Assembly (NCBI GenBank): GCA_963965975.1
Contig: OZ014420.1
Coordinates: 6,536,001-6,600,000, forward strand
Origin: Xestospongia bergquistia
Taxonomy: Eukaryota > Porifera > Demospongiae > Haplosclerida > Petrosiidae
Length of the DNA: 64,000 nt
Direction of reading: 5' to 3'
Under the pieces are notes generated by a model. That model was not told the DNA's origin. It worked only from the letters and a program-made list of their open reading frames with translations, and did not search any database. This document shows, piece after piece, positions 11,182-26,100 of the stretch. Made by a program: the position numbers and the translations under genes. Numbering within the stretch: the first letter of the stretch is position 1; every line of letters begins with the position of its first letter.

Positions 11182-14100
11182 TTATTGACATTTATTGCCA
11201 AAGTTTGAGTCAAAGCTTGACAAGTCATTGGACCATTTGTCATTAAATTCTTCAAATGTGCTAACAAGATCATTTTGAGAGTTATCTGAAAGGTGGACCA
11301 ATGGATGAATGGAGAGATGAAGGGATGGACAGATGGATGAATGGAGAGATGAAGGGATGGACAGATGGATGAATGGAGAGATGAAGGGATAGACAGATGG
11401 GTGAATGGAGAGATGAAAGAATGGACAGATGGACGAATGTATGTATGCATGTATGGGATAGCTGGATCAATGGATGAATGAATGGTGAATGGATCAATAA
11501 TCAATGTACATGGATGGATGAATGGACAGATGGATGGATGGGACAATGAACAGATGAATTATACCTGTTTCTAAATTAATATTACTAAAATTTTCTACAG
11601 TTATCGATGGATTTAACATTTTAGCATGTTGCTGCCAAACTGTCTGATCATTGATAACATTTTGTATATTATTATACCACTCATCCACAATACCTTTATA
11701 ACAAAGATAATAATAACACTATAATATTATTAACTTACTATCAAATATTGGTTTCTGTGTGTCTGAAGGAAATGTAAGACCACGTTGTTTTGCTTCCTCC
11801 AACCAAATAACTCTAAACTTTTCTTGTTCAATCAATGCAGCTCTCCATTGTTCTTCATTAGACAAAGTGGGGTCCTAAAAGTAGAGTTTAAAAGTCAAAA
11901 TATACAATACAGCTGTGTAAATACCTGAGGCTGTATGTCAGGTAATGACCATCCACATTCCATTGCTGTTTTCCTCCACTCATTTAAGTGGCAATAAAAT
12001 TGACAAATTCTTAACTGAAAACCAACTAATAAGAAGAAATATTAAATTAGTCAATGAGTACTAGTTAAATAATAGTTAATTAATAACAATAGTCAATTAA
12101 CTTACCAATACCAATACAAGGACTAATACATGTGTCTTTGACTAAACAATAAGAGAAATGAGAATTTAAGGTAGAAGTATTTTGTGTTTAAAACTTACTG
12201 CATTGGTATGCATCATTTAAAATATATCCATTGATGCAGACATTGCAGATATTGGGAGTATTTGAACAAAGCTGACAATTTTCTATCGAACACACTGAAC
12301 AATCTGTATATGTCCAAGAACCACTACAAATGCAGATGTAACTATCTATACCATCGACACAAGTGCCATTATTATCACATGGATTAGGGTTACAGTCATT
12401 GATGTTTACTGAACAATTTTCTCCTGTATATCCACTGGAACAGATACAGTTGTAACCAGCTATACCATCAACACAAGTGCCATTATTATCACATGGATTA
12501 GGGTTACAGTCGTTGATATTTACTGAACAATTTTCTCCAGTATATCCATTGGAACAGATACAGTTGTAACCAGCTATACTATCAACACAAGTGCCATTAT
12601 TATCACATGGATTAGGGTTACAGTCGTTGATATTTACTGAACAATTTTCTCCAGTATATCCATTGGAACAGATACAGTTGTAACCAGCTATACCATCGAC
12701 ACAAGTGCCATTATTATCACATGGATTAGGGTTACAGTCGTTGATATTTACTGAACAATTTTCTCCAGTAAATCCATTGGAACAGATACAGTTGTAACCA
12801 GCTATACCATCAACACAAGTCCCATTATTATCACATGGATTAGGGTTACAGTCGTTGATATTTACTGAACAATTTTCTCCTGTATATCCATTGGAACAGA
12901 TACAGTTGTAACCAGCTATACCATCAACACAAGTGCCATTATTATCACATGGATTAGGGTTACAGTCGTTGATATTTACTGAACAATTTTCTCCTGTATA
13001 TCCATTGGAACAGATACAGTTGTAACCAGCTATACTATCGACACAAGTGCCATTATTATCACATGGATTAGGGTTACAGTCGTTGATATTTACTGAACAA
13101 TTTTCTCCTGTATATCCATTGGAACAGATACAGTTGTAACCAGCTATACCATCGACACAAGTGCCATTATTATCACATGGATTAGGGTTACAGTCGTTGA
13201 TATTTACTGAACAATTTTCTCCAGTATATCCATTGGAACAGATACAGTTGTAACCAGCTATACCATCGACACAAGTGCCATTATTATCACATGGATTAGG
13301 GTTACAGTCGTTGATATTTACTGAACAATTTTCTCCTGTATATCCATTGGAACAGATACAGTTGTAACCAGCTATACCATCAACACAAGTGCCAATATTA
13401 TCACATGGATTAGGGTTACAGTTGTTGATATTTACTGAACAATTTTCTCCTGTATATCCATTGGAACAGATACAGTTGTAACCAGCTATACCATCAACAC
13501 AAGTCCCATTATTATCACATGGATTAGGGTTACAGTCGTTGATATTTACTGAACAATTTTCTCCAGTAAATCCATTGGAACAGATACAGTTGTAACCAGC
13601 TATACCATCAACACAAGTCCCATTATTATCACATGGATTAGGGTTACAGTCGTTGATATTTACTGAACAATTTTCTCCTGTATATCCATTGGAACAGATA
13701 CAGTTGTAACCAGCTATACCATCAACACAAGTGCCATTATTATCACATGGATTAGGGTTACAGTCGTTGATATTTACTGAACAATTTTCTCCTGTATATC
13801 CATTGGAACAGATACAGTTGTAACCAGCTATACTATCGACACAAGTCCCATTATTATCACATGGATTAGGGTTACAGTCGTTGATATTTACTGAACAATT
13901 TTCTCCTGTATATCCATTGGAACAGATACAGTTGTAACCAGCTATACCATCGACACAAGTGCCATTATTATCACATGGATTAGGGTTACAGTCGTTGATA
14001 TTTACTGAACAATTTTCTCCTGTATATCCATTGGAACAGATACAGTTGTAACCAGCTATACCATCAACACAAGTGCCAATATTATCACATGGATTAGGGT

Positions 14101-17100
14101 TACAGTTGTTGATATTTACTGAACAATTTTCTCCTGTATGTCCATTCGAACAGATACAGTTGTAACCAGCTATACCATCAACACAAGTCCCATTATTATC
14201 ACATGGATTAGGGTTACAGTCATTGATGTTTACTGAACAATTTTCTCCTGTATATCCATTGGAACAGATACAGTTGTAACCAGCTATACCATCGACACAT
14301 GTGCCATTATTATCACATGGATTAGGGTTACAGTCGTTGATATTTACTGAACAATTTTCTCCAGTATATCCACTGGAACAGATACAGTTGTAACCAGCTA
14401 TACCATCAACACAAGTCCCATTATTATCACATGGATTAGGGTTACAGTCATTGATGTTTACTGAACAATTTTCTCCTGTATATCCATTGGAACAGATACA
14501 GTTGTAACCAGCTATACCATCAACACAAGTCCCATTATTATCACATGGATTAGGGTTACAGTCATTGATGTTTACTGAACAATTTTCTCCTGTATATCCA
14601 TTGGAACAGATACAGTTGTAACCAGCTATACCATCGACACATGTGCCATTATTATCACATGGATTAGGGTTACAGTCGTTGATATTTACTGAACAATTTT
14701 CTCCTGTATATCCATTGGAACAGATACAGTTGTAACCAGCTATACCATCAAAACAAGTGCCATTATTATCACATGGATTAGGGTTACAGTCGTTGATATT
14801 TACTGAACAATTTTCTCCTGTATATCCATTGGAACAGATACAGTTGTAACCAGCTATACCATCAACACAAGTGCCATTATTATCACATGGATTAGGGTTA
14901 CAATCGTTGATATTTACCGAACAATTTTCTCCTGTATATCCATTGGAACAGATACAGTTGTAACCAGCTATACCATCAACACAAGTGCCATTATTATCAC
15001 ATGGATTAGGGTTACAGTCGTTGATATTTACTGAACAATTTTCTCCAGTATATCCACTGGAACAGATACAGTTGTAACCAGCTATACCATCAACACAAGT
15101 CTCATTATTATCACATGGATTAGGGTTACAGTCGTTGATATTTACTAAACAATTTTCTCCTGTATATCCATTGGAACAGATACAGTTGTAACCAACTATA
15201 CCATCAACACAAGTGCCATTATTATCACATGGATTAGGGTTACAGTCGTTGATATTTACTGAACAATTTTCTCCAGTATATCCATTGGAACAGATACAGT
15301 TGTAACCAGCTATACCATCGACACAAGTGCCATTATTATCACATGGATTAGGGTTACAGTCGTTGATATTTACTGAACAATTTTCTCCTGTATATCCATT
15401 GGAACAGATACAGTTGTAACCAGCTATACCATCAACACAAGTCCCATTATTATCACATGGATTAGGGTTACAGTCATTGATGTTTACTGAACAATTTTCT
15501 CCTGTATATCCATTGGAACAGATACAGTTGTAACCAGCTATACCATCGACACAAGTGCCATTATTATCACATGGATTAGGGTTACAGTCGTTGATGTTTA
15601 CTGAACAATTTTCTCCTGTATATCCATTAGAACAGATACAGTTGTAACCAGCTATACCATCGACACAAGTGCCATTATTATCACATGGATTAGGGTTACA
15701 GTCGTTGATATTTACTGAACAATTTTCTCCTGTATATCCATTGGAACAGATACAGTTGTAACCAGCTATACCATCAAAACAAGTGCCATTATTATCACAT
15801 GGATTAGGGTTACAGTCGTTGATATTTACTGAACAATTTTCTCCTGTATATCCATTGGAACAGATACAGTTGTAACCAGCTATACCATCAACACAAGTGC
15901 CATTATTATCACATGGATTAGGGTTACAATCGTTGATATTTACCGAACAATTTTCTCCTGTATATCCATTGGAACAGATACAGTTGTAACCAGCTATACC
16001 ATCAACACAAGTGCCATTATTATCACATGGATTAGGGTTACAGTCGTTGATATTTACTGAACAATTTTCTCCAGTATATCCACTGGAACAGATACAGTTG
16101 TAACCAGCTATACCATCAACACAAGTCCCATTATTATCACATGGATTAGGGTTACAGTCGTTGATATTTACTAAACAATTTTCTCCTGTATATCCATTGG
16201 AACAGATACAGTTGTAACCAACTATACCATCAACACAAGTGCCATTATTATCACATGGATTAGGGTTACAGTCGTTGATATTTACAGAACAATTTTCTCC
16301 AGTATATCCATTGGAACAGATACAGTTGTAACCAGCTATACCATCGACACAAGTGCCATTATTATCACATGGATTAGGGTTACAGTCGTTGATATTTACA
16401 GAACAATTTTCTCCAGTATATCCATTGGAACAGATACAGTTGTAACCAGCTATACCATCGACACAAGTCCCATTATTATCACATGGATTAGGGTTACAGT
16501 CGTTGATATTTACTGAACAATTTTCTCCAGTATATCCATTGGAACAGATACAGTTGTAACCAGCTATACCATCGACACAAGTGCCATTATTATCACATGG
16601 ATTAGGGTTACAGTCGTTGATGTTTACTGAACAATTTTCTCCTGTATATCCATTGGAACAGATACAGTTGTAACCAGCTATACCATCGACACAAGTGCCA
16701 TTATTATCACATGGATTAGGGTTACAGTCGTTGATGTTTACTGAACAATTTTCTCCAGTATATCCATTGGAACAGATACAGTTGTAACCAGCTATACCAT
16801 TGACACAAGTGCCATTATTATCACATGGATTAGGGTTACAGTCGTTGATATTTACAGAACAATTTTCTCCAGTATATCCATTGGAACAGATACAGTTGTA
16901 ACCAGCTATACCATCGACACAAGTCCCATTATTATCACATGGATTAGGGTTACAGTCGTTGATATTTACTGAACAATTTTCTCCAGTATATCCATTGGAA
17001 CAGATACAGTTGTAACCAGCTATACCATCGACACAAGTGCCATTATTATCACATGGATTAGGGTTACAGTCGTTGATGTTTACTGAACAATTTTCTCCTG

Positions 17101-20100
17101 TATATCCATTGGAACAGATACAGTTGTAACCAGCTATACCATCGACACAAGTGCCATTATTATCACATGGATTAGGGTTACAGTCGTTGATGTTTACTGA
17201 ACAATTTTCTCCTGTATATCCATTGGAACAGATACAGTTGTAACCAGCTATACCATCGATACAAGTCCCATTATTATCACATGGATTAGGGTTACAGTCA
17301 TTGATGTTTACTGAACAATTTTCTCCTGTATATCCATTGGAACAGATACAGTTGTAACCAGCTATACCATCGACACAAGTGCCATTATTATCACATGGAT
17401 TAGGGTTACAGTCGTTGATATTTACAGAACAATTTTCTCCAGTATATCCATTGGAACAGATACAGTTGCAACCAGCTATACCATCGACACAAGTCCCATT
17501 ATTATCACATGGATTAGGGTTACAGTCGTTGATATTTACTGAACAATTTTCTCCAGTATATCCATTGGAACAGATACAGTTGTAACCAGCTATACCATCG
17601 ACACAAGTGCCATTATTATCACATGGATTAGGGTTACAGTCGTTGATGTTTACTGAACAATTTTCTCCTGTATATCCATTGGAACAGATACAGTTGTAAC
17701 CAGCTATACCATCGACACAAGTCCCATTATTATCACATGGATTAGGGTTACAGTCGTTGATGTTTACTGAACAATTTTCTCCTGTATATCCATTGGAACA
17801 GATACAGTTGTAACCAGCTATACCATCGATACAAGTCCCATTATTATCACATGGATTAGGGTTACAGTCATTGATGTTTACTGAACAATTTTCTCCTGTA
17901 TATCCATTGGAACAGATACAGTTGTAACCAGCTATACCATCGACACAAGTGCCATTATTATCACATGGATTAGGGTTACAGTCGTTGATATTTACTAAAC
18001 AATTTTCTCCTGTATATCCATTGGAACAGATACAGTTGTAACCAGCTATACCATCAACACAAGTCCCATTATTATCACATGGATTAGGGTTACAGTCGTT
18101 GATATTTACTGAACAATTTTCTCCAGTATATCCATTGGAACAGATACAGTTGTAACCAGCTATACCATCGACACAAGTGCCATTATTATCACATGGATTA
18201 GGGTTACAGTCGTTGATATTTACAGAACAATTTTCTCCAGTATATCCATTGGAACAGATACAGTTGTAACCAGCTATACCATCGACACAAGTCCCATTAT
18301 TATCACATGGATTAGGGTTACAGTCGTTGATATTTACGGAACAATTTTCTCCAGTATATCCATTGGAACAGATACAGTTGTAACCAGCTATACCATCGAC
18401 ACAAGTCCCATTGTTATTACATGGATTAGGGTTACAGTCGTTGATATTTATTGAACAATTTTCTCTAGTATATCCACTGGAACAGATACAGTTGTAACCA
18501 GCTATACCATCGACACAAGTCCCATTGTTATCACATGGATTAGGGTTACAGTCGTTGATATTTACAGAACAATTTTCTCCAGTATATCCATTGGAACAGA
18601 TACAGTTGTAACCAGCTATACCATCGACACAAGTGCCATTATTATCACATGGATTAGGGTTACAGTCGTTGATATTTACTGAACAATTTTCTCCAGTATA
18701 TCCATTGGAACAGATACAGTTGTAACCAGCTATACCATCGACACAAGTGCCATTATTATCACATGGATTAGGGTTACAATCGTTGATATTTACTGAACAA
18801 TTTTCTCCTATATATCCATTGGAACAGATACAGTTGTAACCAGCTATACCATCGACACAAGTGCCATTATTATCACATGGATTAGGGTTACAATCGTTGA
18901 TATTTACTGAACAATTTTCTCCAGTATATCCATTGGAACAGATACAGTTGTAACCAGCTATACCATCAACACAAGTCCCATTATTATCACATGGATTAGG
19001 GTTACAGTCGTTGATATTTACTGAACAATTTTCTCCTGTATATCCATTGGAACAGATACAGTTGTAACCAGTTATACCATCAACACAAGTCCCATTATTA
19101 TCACATGGATTAGGGTTACAGTCGTTGATATTTACGGAACAATTTTCTCCAGTATATCCATTGGAACAGATACAGTTGTAACCAGCTATACCATCGACAC
19201 AAGTCCCATTGTTATTACATGGATTAGGGTTACAGTTGTTGATATTTATTGAACAATTTTCTCCAGTATATCCACTGGAACAGATACAGTTGTAACCAGC
19301 TATACCATCGACACAAGTCCCATTATTATCACATGGATTAGGGTTACAGTCATTGATATTTACTGAACAATTTTCTCCTGTATATCCACTGGAACAGATA
19401 CAGTTGTAACCAGCTATACCATCGACACAAGTGCCATTATTATCACATGGATTAGGGTTACAGTCGTTGATATTTACTGAACAATTTTCTCCAGTATATC
19501 CACTTGAACAGATACAGTTGTAACCAGCTATACCATCGACACAAGTGCCATTATTATCACATGGATTAGGGTTACAGTCGTTGATATTTACTGAACAATT
19601 TTCTCCTGTATATCCATTGGAACAGATACAGTTGTAACCAGCTATACCATCAACACAAGTCCCATTATTATCACATGGATTAGGGTTACAGTCGTTGATA
19701 TTTACGGAACAATTTTCTCCAGTATATCCATTGGAACAGATACAGTTGTAACCAGCTATACCATCGACACAAGTCCCATTGTTATTACATGGATTAGGGT
19801 TACAGTTGTTGATATTTATTGAACAATTTTCTCCAGTATATCCACTGGAACAGATACAGTTGTAACCAGCTATACCATCGACACAAGTCCCATTATTATC
19901 ACATGGATTAGGGTTACAGTCATTGATATTTACTGAACAATTTTCTCCTGTATATCCACTGGAACAGATACAGTTGTAACCAGCTATACCATCGACACAA
20001 GTGCCATTATTATCACATGGATTAGGGTTACAGTCGTTGATATTTACTGAACAATTTTCTCCAGTATATCCACTGGAACAGATACAGTTGTAACCAGCTA

Positions 20101-23100
20101 TACCATCGACACAAGTCCCATTATTATCACATGGATTAGGGTTACAATCGTTGATATTTACTGAACAATTTTCTCCAGTATATCCACTGGAACAGATACA
20201 GTTGTAACCAGCTATACCATCGACACAAGTCCCATTATTATCACATGGATTAGGGTTACAATTGTTGATATTTACTGAACAATTTTCTCCAGTATATCCA
20301 CTGGAACAGATACAGTTGTAACCAGCTATACCATCGACACAAGTCCCATTATTATCACATGGATTAGGGTTACAATCGTTGATATTTACTGAACAATTTT
20401 CTCCAGTATATCCATTGGAACAGATACAGTTGTAACCAGCTATACCATCGACACAAGTCCCATTATTATCACATGGATTAGGGTTACAGTCATTGATATT
20501 TATTGAACAATTTTCTCCAGTATATCCATTGGAACAGATACAGTTGTAACCAGCTATACCATCAACACAAGTCCCATTATTATCACATGGATTAGGGTTA
20601 CAGTCGTTGATATTTACTGAACAATTTTCTCCAGTATATCCATTGGAACAGATACAGTTGTAACCAGCTATACCATCAAAACAAGTCCCATTATTATCAC
20701 ATGGATTAGGGTTACAGTCGTTGATATTTACTGAACAATTTTCTCCAGTATATCCATTGGAACAGATACAGTTGTAACCAGCTATACCATCAACACAAAT
20801 CCCATTATTATCACATGGATTAGGGTTACAATTGTTGATATTTACTGAACAATTTTCTCCAGTATATCCACTGGAACAGATACAGTTGTAACCAGCTATA
20901 CCATCGACACAAGTCCCATTATTATCACATGGATTAGGGTTACAATCGTTGATATTTACAGAACAATTTTCTCCAGTATATCCATTGGAACAGATACAGT
21001 TGTAACCAGCTATACCATCGACACAAGTCCCATTATTATCACATGGATTAGGGTTACAGTCATTGATATTTATTGAACAATTTTCTCCAGTATATCCATT
21101 GGAACAGATACAGTTGTAACCAGCTATACCATCAACACAAGTCCCATTATTATCACATGGATTAGGGTTACAGTCGTTGATATTTACTGAACAATTTTCT
21201 CCTGTATATCCATTGGAACAGATACAGTTGTAACCAGTTATACCATCAACACAAGTCCCATTATTATCACATGGATTAGGGTTACAGTCGTTGATATTTA
21301 CGGAACAATTTTCTCCAGTATATCCATTGGAACAGATACAGTTGTAACCAGCTATACCATCGACACAAGTCCCATTGTTATTACATGGATTAGGGTTACA
21401 GTTGTTGATATTTATTGAACAATTTTCTCCAGTATATCCACTGGAACAGATACAGTTGTAACCAGCTATACCATCGACACAAGTCCCATTATTATCACAT
21501 GGATTAGGGTTACAGTCATTGATATTTACTGAACAATTTTCTCCTGTATATCCACTGGAACAGATACAGTTGTAACCAGCTATACCATCGACACAAGTGC
21601 CATTATTATCACATGGATTAGGGTTACAGTCGTTGATATTTACTGAACAATTTTCTCCAGTATATCCACTTGAACAGATACAGTTGTAACCAGCTATACC
21701 ATCGACACAAGTGCCATTATTATCACATGGATTAGGGTTACAGTCGTTGATATTTACTGAACAATTTTCTCCTGTATATCCATTGGAACAGATACAGTTG
21801 TAACCAGCTATACCATCAACACAAGTCCCATTATTATCACATGGATTAGGGTTACAGTCGTTGATATTTACGGAACAATTTTCTCCAGTATATCCATTGG
21901 AACAGATACAGTTGTAACCAGCTATACCATCGACACAAGTCCCATTGTTATTACATGGATTAGGGTTACAGTTGTTGATATTTATTGAACAATTTTCTCC
22001 AGTATATCCACTGGAACAGATACAGTTGTAACCAGCTATACCATCGACACAAGTCCCATTATTATCACATGGATTAGGGTTACAGTCATTGATATTTACT
22101 GAACAATTTTCTCCTGTATATCCACTGGAACAGATACAGTTGTAACCAGCTATACCATCGACACAAGTGCCATTATTATCACATGGATTAGGGTTACAGT
22201 CGTTGATATTTACTGAACAATTTTCTCCAGTATATCCACTGGAACAGATACAGTTGTAACCAGCTATACCATCGACACAAGTCCCATTATTATCACATGG
22301 ATTAGGGTTACAATCGTTGATATTTACTGAACAATTTTCTCCAGTATATCCACTGGAACAGATACAGTTGTAACCAGCTATACCATCGACACAAGTCCCA
22401 TTATTATCACATGGATTAGGGTTACAATTGTTGATATTTACTGAACAATTTTCTCCAGTATATCCACTGGAACAGATACAGTTGTAACCAGCTATACCAT
22501 CGACACAAGTCCCATTATTATCACATGGATTAGGGTTACAATCGTTGATATTTACTGAACAATTTTCTCCAGTATATCCATTGGAACAGATACAGTTGTA
22601 ACCAGCTATACCATCGACACAAGTCCCATTATTATCACATGGATTAGGGTTACAGTCATTGATATTTATTGAACAATTTTCTCCAGTATATCCATTGGAA
22701 CAGATACAGTTGTAACCAGCTATACCATCAACACAAGTCCCATTATTATCACATGGATTAGGGTTACAGTCGTTGATATTTACTGAACAATTTTCTCCAG
22801 TATATCCATTGGAACAGATACAGTTGTAACCAGCTATACCATCAAAACAAGTCCCATTATTATCACATGGATTAGGGTTACAGTCGTTGATATTTACTGA
22901 ACAATTTTCTCCAGTATATCCATTGGAACAGATACAGTTGTAACCAGCTATACCATCAACACAAATCCCATTATTATCACATGGATTAGGGTTACAATTG
23001 TTGATATTTACTGAACAATTTTCTCCAGTATATCCACTGGAACAGATACAGTTGTAACCAGCTATACCATCGACACAAGTCCCATTATTATCACATGGAT

Positions 23101-26100
23101 TAGGGTTACAATCGTTGATATTTACTGAACAATTTTCTCCAGTATATCCATTGGAACAGATACAGTTGTAACCAGCTATACCATCGACACAAGTCCCATT
23201 ATTATCACATGGATTAGGGTTACAGTCATTGATATTTATTGAACAATTTTCTCCAGTATATCCATTGGAACAGATACAGTTGTAACCAGCTATACCATCA
23301 ACACAAGTCCCATTATTATCACATGGATTAGGGTTACAGTCGTTGATATTTACTGAACAATTTTCTCCAGTATATCCATTGGAACAGATACAGTTGTAAC
23401 CAGCTATACCATCAAAACAAGTGCCATTATTATCACATGGATTAGGGTTACAGTCGTTGATGTTTACTGAACAATTTTCTCCTGTATATCCATTGGAACA
23501 GATACAGTTGTAACCAGCTATACCATCGATACAAGTCCCATTATTATCACATGGATTAGGGTTACAGTCATTGATGTTTACTGAACAATTTTCTCCTGTA
23601 TATCCATTGGAACAGATACAGTTGTAACCAGCTATACCATCGACACAAGTGCCATTATTATCACATGGATTAGGGTTACAGTCGTTGATATTTACTGAAC
23701 AATTTTCTCCAGTATATCCATTGGAACAGATACAGTTGTAACCAGCTATACCATCGACACAAGTCCCATTATTATCACATGGATTAGGGTTACAGTCATT
23801 GATATTTACTGAACAATTTTCTCCTGTATATCCACTGGAACAGATACAGTTGTAACCAGCTATACCATCGACACAAGTCCCATTATTATCACATGGATTA
23901 GGGTTACAGTCATTGATATTTACTGAACAATTTTCTCCTGTATATCCACTGGAACAGATACAGTTGTAACCAGCTATACCATCGACACAAGTCCCATTAT
24001 TATCACATGGATTAGGGTTACAGTCGTTGATATTTACTGAACAATTTTCTCCAGTATATCCACTGGAACAGATACAGTTGTAACCAGCTATACCATCGAC
24101 ACAAGTGCCATTATTATCACATGGATTAGGGTTACAGTCGTTGATATTTACTGAACAATTTTCTCCAGTATATCCATTGGAACAGATACAGTTGTAGCCA
24201 GCTATACCATCGACACAAGTGCCATTATTATCACATGGATTAGGGTTACAGTCGTTGATATTTACTGAACAATTTTCTCCAGTATATCCACTGGAACAGA
24301 TACAGTTGTAACCAGCTATACCATCGACACAAGTGCCATTATTATTACATGGATTAGGGTTACAGTCGTTGATATTTACTGAACAATTTTCTCCAGTATA
24401 TCCATTGGAACAGATACAGTTGTAACCAGTTATACCATCAACACAAGTCCCATTATTATCACATGGATTAGGGTTACAGTCGTTGATATTTACGGAACAA
24501 TTTTCTCCAGTATATCCATTGGAACAGATACAGTTGTAACCAGCTATACCATCGACACAAGTCCCATTGTTATTACATGGATTAGGGTTACAGTTGTTGA
24601 TATTTATTGAACAATTTTCTCCAGTATATCCACTGGAACAGATACAGTTGTAACCAGCTATACCATCGACACAAGTCCCATTATTATCACATGGATTAGG
24701 GTTACAGTCATTGATATTTACTGAACAATTTTCTCCTGTATATCCACTGGAACAGATACAGTTGTAACCAGCTATACCATCGACACAAGTGCCATTATTA
24801 TCACATGGATTAGGGTTACAATCGTTGATATTTACTGAACAATTTTCTCCAGTATATCCACTGGAACAGATACAGTTGTTACCAGCTATACCATCGACAC
24901 AAGTGCCATTATTATCACATGGATTAGGGTTACAGTCGTTGATATTTACTGAACAATTTTCTCCAGTATATCCATTGGAACAGATACAGTTGTAACCACC
25001 TATACCATCGACACAAGTCCCATTATTATCACATGGATTAGGGTTACAATTGTTGATATTTACTGAACAATTTTCTCCAGTATATCCACTGGAACAGATA
25101 CAGTTGTAACCAGCTATACCATCAACACAAGTCCCATTATTATTACATGGATTAGGGTTACAGTCGTTGATATTTACTGAACAATTTTCTCCAGTATATC
25201 CACTGGAACAGATACAGTTGTAACCAGCTATACCATCGACACAAGTCCCATTATTATCACATGGATTAGGGTTACAGTCGTTGATATTTACTGAACAATT
25301 TTCTCCAGTATATCCACTGGAACAGATACAGTTGTAACCAGCTATACCATCGACACAAGTCCCATTATTATCACATGGATTAGGGTTACAATCGTTGATA
25401 TTTACTGAACAATTTTCTCCAGTATATCCACTGGAACAGATACAGTTGTAACCAGCTATACCATCGACACAAGTCCCATTATTATCACATGGATTAGGGT
25501 TACAATCGTTGATATTTACTGAACAATTTTCTCCTGTATATCCACTGGAACAGATACAGTTGTAACCAGCTTTACCATCAACACAAGTCTCATTATTATT
25601 ACATGGATTAGGGTTACAGTCATTGATGTTTACTGAACAATTTTCTCCTGTATATCCATTGGAACAGATACAGTTGTAACCAGCTATACCATCAACACAA
25701 GTCCCATTATTATCACATGGATTAGGGTTACAGTCGTTGATATTTACTGAACAATTTTCTCCTGTATATCCACTGGAACAGATACAGTTGTAACCAGCTT
25801 TACCATCAACACAAGTCTCATTATTATTACATGGATTAGGGTTACAGTCATTGATGTTTACTGAACAATTTTCTCCTGTATATCCATTGGAACAGATACA
25901 GTTGTAACCAGCTATACCATCAACACAAGTCCCATTATTATCACATGGATTAGGGTTACAGTCGTTGATATTTACTGAACAATTTTCTCCAGTATATCCA
26001 TTGGAACAGATACAGTTGTAACCAGCTATACCATCAACACAAGTCCCATTATTATTACATGGATTAGGGTTACAGTCGTTGATATTTACTGAACAATTTT

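Noticed and set aside
17379-24995. Open frames on the plus strand within the EGF array
   Set aside because: They are periodic shadow frames of the 114-bp unit with no start context or domain content.
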